A stretch of 64,000 nucleotides of DNA, from the NCBI GenBank assembly GCA_020444245.1, contig JAHLLI010000002.1, positions 1 to 64,000 of the forward strand, given 5' to 3'. Origin of the DNA: Actinomycetales bacterium (GTDB lineage Bacteria; Actinomycetota; Actinomycetes; Actinomycetales; Cellulomonadaceae). The notes below the pieces were generated by a model, which saw only the letters and a list, made by a program, of their open reading frames with translations, was not told where the DNA came from and searched no databases. Shown here one piece after another: positions 61,563 through 64,000 of this stretch (the stretch's first letter is position 1; each line of letters opens with the position of its first letter). Position numbers and translations under genes: made by a program.

Positions 61563-62366
61563 GTGCCTGATCGTCGACTCGCTGCCGTCGTGCCCGTCGT
61601 CGTCATGGTCGCCGGCGGCCTGGTGAGCATGGGCGGGACGATGAGCGGCTCGGGCGGCGGCGGCGGGCTGATGTTCGCCGTGATGGCCGTGCTGGTGATC
61701 GGCTCGCTGGTGTTCGGCTGGTGGTACGCCCAGGCGCGCGAGAAGGCGCTCAAGGCGTGGGCGGCCACGATCGGCTGGACCTACTACGGCACGGACCCGA
61801 GCCTGGTGCACCGCTGGCAGCGCCCCCCGTTCGGGGTGGGCAGCTCGCGGCGGGTGAGCGAGCTGGTGGCCGGCACGTTCGGCCAGTTCCAGGCGATGTC
61901 GTTCGCCTACCGGTACACCACCGGGTCGGGCAAGAACCGCACGACCCACCACTACTGGGTGTGCGCGATGACGATGCCCACCTGGCTTCCCGGGCTCCAA
62001 CTCACCCCGCAGGGCCTGGGCGCCCGCCTCGCGATGGCGTTCGGCGGGCAGGACCTGGAGTTCGAGTCCGAGGACTTCAACCGCGCCTGGCGGGTCGAGG
62101 CCCGCGACGCGAAGTTCGCCCACGACGTGCTGCACCCGCGGATGCTCGAGCGCCTGGTCCGCGCGGACGCCACAGGGCTGCAGCTGCGCATCGAGGGTGC
62201 GGACGTGCTGTGCTGGAGCCAGGGGCTGCCCGACCACGACCGGCTAGCCTCCCGACTGGGCGTCATGCGGGCCCTGATCGCGGGAATCCCCCGGTACGTC
62301 TGGCTCGACCACGGCTACGATCCAGCATCGATCCGCACCGACCTCGGAGAGACATGGAACCCCTAG
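61563..62366 (+). CDS. Membrane protein of unknown function, linked to LemA
   Basis: 267 residues from GTG at 61563. Two membrane helices in the first 55 residues (AAVVPVVVMVAGGLVSMG and LMFAVMAVLVIGSLVFGWWY) with a glycine-rich loop between. A soluble domain of about 200 residues follows with AWAATIGWTYYGTDPSL and SFAYRYTTGSGKNRTTHHYWV. Its 3' end overlaps the lemA start by 13 bp, so the two are made together. No function recognised. Confidence 0.65.
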   Translation: MPDRRLAAVVPVVVMVAGGLVSMGGTMSGSGGGGGLMFAVMAVLVIGSLVFGWWYAQAREKALKAWAATIGWTYYGTDPSLVHRWQRPPFGVGSSRRVSELVAGTFGQFQAMSFAYRYTTGSGKNRTTHHYWVCAMTMPTWLPGLQLTPQGLGARLAMAFGGQDLEFESEDFNRAWRVEARDAKFAHDVLHPRMLERLVRADATGLQLRIEGADVLCWSQGLPDHDRLASRLGVMRALIAGIPRYVWLDHGYDPASIRTDLGETWNP

Positions 62367-62929
62367 GCATCGTCCTCATCGTCCTGCTCGTCCTCGTCGT
62401 GATCGTCGGGCTGTGGGCGGTGGGCACCTACAACGGCTTCGTCCGGCTGCGGAACCTGGTGCAGGAGTCCTGGCGCCAGATCGACGTTGAGCTGCACCGG
62501 CGGCACGACCTGATCCCCAACCTGGTCGAGACGGTCAAGGGGTACGCGGCGCACGAGCGCGGCGTGTTCGACGAGGTCACCAAGGCTCGTGCGCTCGCCG
62601 CCGCGCCGGGCTCCGGCGTGGCCGAGCAGGCCGCCCAGGAGAACGCCCTGACCTCGGCGCTCGGCCGGTTGTTCGCCGTCGCCGAGAACTACCCGGTGCT
62701 GCGGGCCAGCGAGAACTTCTCCCAGCTCCAGACCGAGCTGTCCACCACCGAGGACCGGATCGCCGCCGGCCGCCGCTTCTACAACGCGAACGTGCGGGCG
62801 CTGAACACCAAGGTCGAGAGCTTCCCGGCGAACGTCATCGCGGGCGTGTTCTCCTTCACCCGCGCCGAGTACTTCGAGGTCACCGACCCCGAGGTCCGCC
62901 AGGCCCCGCAGGTCGACTTCGGCGGCTGA
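62354..62929 (+). CDS. lemA: LemA family protein
   Basis: 191 residues. One N-terminal membrane helix (GIVLIVLLVLVVIVGLWAVGTYN), then the LemA helical bundle: LVQESWRQIDVELHRRHDLIPNLVETVKGYAAHERGVFDEVTKAR and ENYPVLRASENFSQLQTELSTTEDRIAAGRRFYN. Membrane-anchored, role unclear. Coupled to the preceding membrane protein. Confidence 0.92.
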   Translation: MEPLGIVLIVLLVLVVIVGLWAVGTYNGFVRLRNLVQESWRQIDVELHRRHDLIPNLVETVKGYAAHERGVFDEVTKARALAAAPGSGVAEQAAQENALTSALGRLFAVAENYPVLRASENFSQLQTELSTTEDRIAAGRRFYNANVRALNTKVESFPANVIAGVFSFTRAEYFEVTDPEVRQAPQVDFGG

Positions 62930-62982
62930 CCCCCGCCGGACGGCGCCCGCCGCGCCGCTGCCGGCCCACACCGGCACCCGCC

Positions 62983-63051
62983 CGAGTTCGGTGGCAGGAG
63001 CCGAGTTCGGTGGTCGCGACCACCGAACTCGAGCGCCGACCACCGAACTCG
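62983..63051. repeat. Nested palindromes between lemA and the YwiC-like gene
   Basis: A perfect 30-bp palindrome (63002-63031, CGAGTTCGGTGGTCG and its complement) is flanked by one further copy of the unit in each orientation (CGAGTTCGGTGG at 62983-62994; GACCACCGAACTCG at 63038-63051). It lies between convergent genes, so a two-way terminator is likely. Confidence 0.65.
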
Positions 63052-63066
63052 ACGACCGGGGGAGGG

Positions 63067-63927
63067 TCAGGAGGCGGCGATCAGGAGCAGTGCGAGGGTG
63101 GTGCTCGCGGCGACCTCGCCCAGGCCGACCGCCTTGGGGGTCGCGTGCGGCCAGCGTCGCGGGACCGCCGCGGCGCGCGCCGCGAGGAGGACGAACAGGC
63201 CGGTCAGCGGCCCGGACGCCCATGGTTCGAGCCGGCCCGGCCCCTGGGCCATGAGCACGAGGGGAACCAGCGCGGCGGCCAGGACGTGCCACGCGAGCGA
63301 GACTCCCAGCACCGCTCGGTTGCCGCGCTCGCGGATCAGTGTCTTGACGTACGCCACGGTGCCGAGGAAGTACAGCGCCAGCACCCCGACCACCTGCCAC
63401 GCCCCCACCGAGCCGCCCACCAGCGCCGCGGGCGAGGGCGGCACCGGCACCGACGCGGGGGTGTGCGCGACGGTGGCGAGCAGGCAGGCCGCGACCACCG
63501 TGGTCGCGCCGCCCAGCCACGAGCGCTCGGCCCGCCGCCACGCGGCGATCAGCGCCACGCCCAGCAGCGGGGCGTAGGCCACGGCCCACCAGGCGAGCGT
63601 CGGGCGGACCGCCAGCAGCGAGGCCCCGAGCGCCAACGCCGCCGCGCCGTACACCAGCGCCGGGCGGCGGTAGCGGGCCCGGCCGTGTGCCTTGAGCAGC
63701 AACGCGCCCGCCGAGAACGCGAGATAGCCCACCAGCCACGTCGCGGCGAGCAGGCCGTGCCAGGGCTGCGGCCCGGCGTGCACGACGCCGACCAGCAGCG
63801 GCACCACGAGCATCGCCCACGCGCCGTGCTGCTGGGGCACCCAGCCGGGCGTTCGCCTCGGGTGCGACCGTCGGGCCGCGCCGGCTCCGGAGCGCGAACG
63901 CGGCGGGGACGCGGCTCCGGGGCTCAC
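63067..63927 (-). CDS. YwiC-like membrane protein
   Basis: 286 residues, GTG start. A basic N-terminus is followed by VPQQHGAWAMLVVPLLVGV, the YwiC signature, and about eight membrane helices. Unknown function. In bacilli it sits near nitrate respiration genes, which are not seen here. Overlaps the stop of the gene upstream by 4 bp. Confidence 0.8.
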   Translation of the reverse strand: MSPGAASPPRSRSGAGAARRSHPRRTPGWVPQQHGAWAMLVVPLLVGVVHAGPQPWHGLLAATWLVGYLAFSAGALLLKAHGRARYRRPALVYGAAALALGASLLAVRPTLAWWAVAYAPLLGVALIAAWRRAERSWLGGATTVVAACLLATVAHTPASVPVPPSPAALVGGSVGAWQVVGVLALYFLGTVAYVKTLIRERGNRAVLGVSLAWHVLAAALVPLVLMAQGPGRLEPWASGPLTGLFVLLAARAAAVPRRWPHATPKAVGLGEVAASTTLALLLIAAS

Positions 63928-64000
63928 GGACGGACCAGGTCCACCAGATCGGCGATCGAGTCCGTCACGCGGCCGGGGTGGAACGGGTAGCGGTCCAGGT
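63924..64000 (-). CDS. C-terminal end of an unidentified gene
   Basis: The last 24 codons of a minus-strand frame (LDRYPFHPGRVTDSIADLVDLVRP, broken here as LDRYPFHPGRVTDS and IADLVDLVRP) enter the window from the right. They end in a TGA that overlaps the YwiC-like start. Too short to name. Confidence 0.5.
   Translation of the reverse strand, partial: LDRYPFHPGRVTDSIADLVDLVRP

Overview
The window is GC-rich DNA (very high G+C, third codon positions almost all G or C) from an actinobacterium. A Micrococcales member of Cellulomonadaceae type is the most likely source, judged from overall gene content, a HspR/HAIR-type clpB promoter, septum-formation and LppM-like lipoproteins, and many leaderless genes (a TANNNT hexamer 6-7 nt before the start codon). 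The exact genus cannot be fixed from the sequence alone.

Layout. 1-3174: the right end of an integrated element. It holds the 3' part of a MacB/FtsX-type ABC permease and a ribbon-helix-helix/Doc toxin-antitoxin pair with its own palindromic operator, and it ends in a displaced 3' half of tRNA-Arg(ACG) (3133-3174), the classic footprint of tRNA-targeted integration. 3363-5839: a membrane GT-C glycosyltransferase, a remnant of a LuxR/LAL regulator and a zinc-free MDR oxidoreductase. 5980-9186: aldehyde dehydrogenase, DUF779 protein and a GAF-domain regulator. 9257-10638: ECF sigma factor with a membrane partner. 10710-12619: a minimal threonyl-tRNA synthetase behind a Thr-rich leader peptide and attenuator-like hairpin, divergent from a YbaK-type aminoacyl-tRNA deacylase.

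14.6-36.6 kb is the most striking part: a catabolic/molybdenum locus. A left-to-right operon encodes an HprK-like P-loop protein, a cyclase-family hydrolase, a zinc alcohol dehydrogenase, a three-subunit molybdenum hydroxylase, a UPF0261 (Tm-1-like) protein, XdhC and a MocA-like cytidylyltransferase, followed by a DUF1097 membrane protein. Facing or following it are methylmalonate-semialdehyde dehydrogenase (mmsA), a split transketolase with a cupin protein, a GntR/FCD regulator, and the Moco supply genes moeA, moaC, moaA, moaD, moaE, modA, with mogA just beyond. Nine copies of a 12-bp palindrome around ATCGAT (best form ATCATCGATGAT) occur between 16.2 and 35.7 kb, nearly all intergenic, and two sit directly behind good -35/-10 promoters. 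I infer one GntR-controlled regulon that co-expresses a pathway of unknown substrate with the synthesis and maturation of the cofactor it needs.

36.6-64 kb is mostly ordinary chromosome: RNase Z-like hydrolase, gluconokinase, MarR and HxlR regulators, Rieske protein, trmB, universal stress protein, LppM-like protein, clpB, a beta-phosphoglucomutase/GH65 phosphorylase pair, exonuclease III, pyrE, a GntR-controlled ABC transporter and lemA. Several intergenic spaces carry long perfect or near-perfect hairpins, including one 18-nt arm found identically at two loci 8.8 kb apart.
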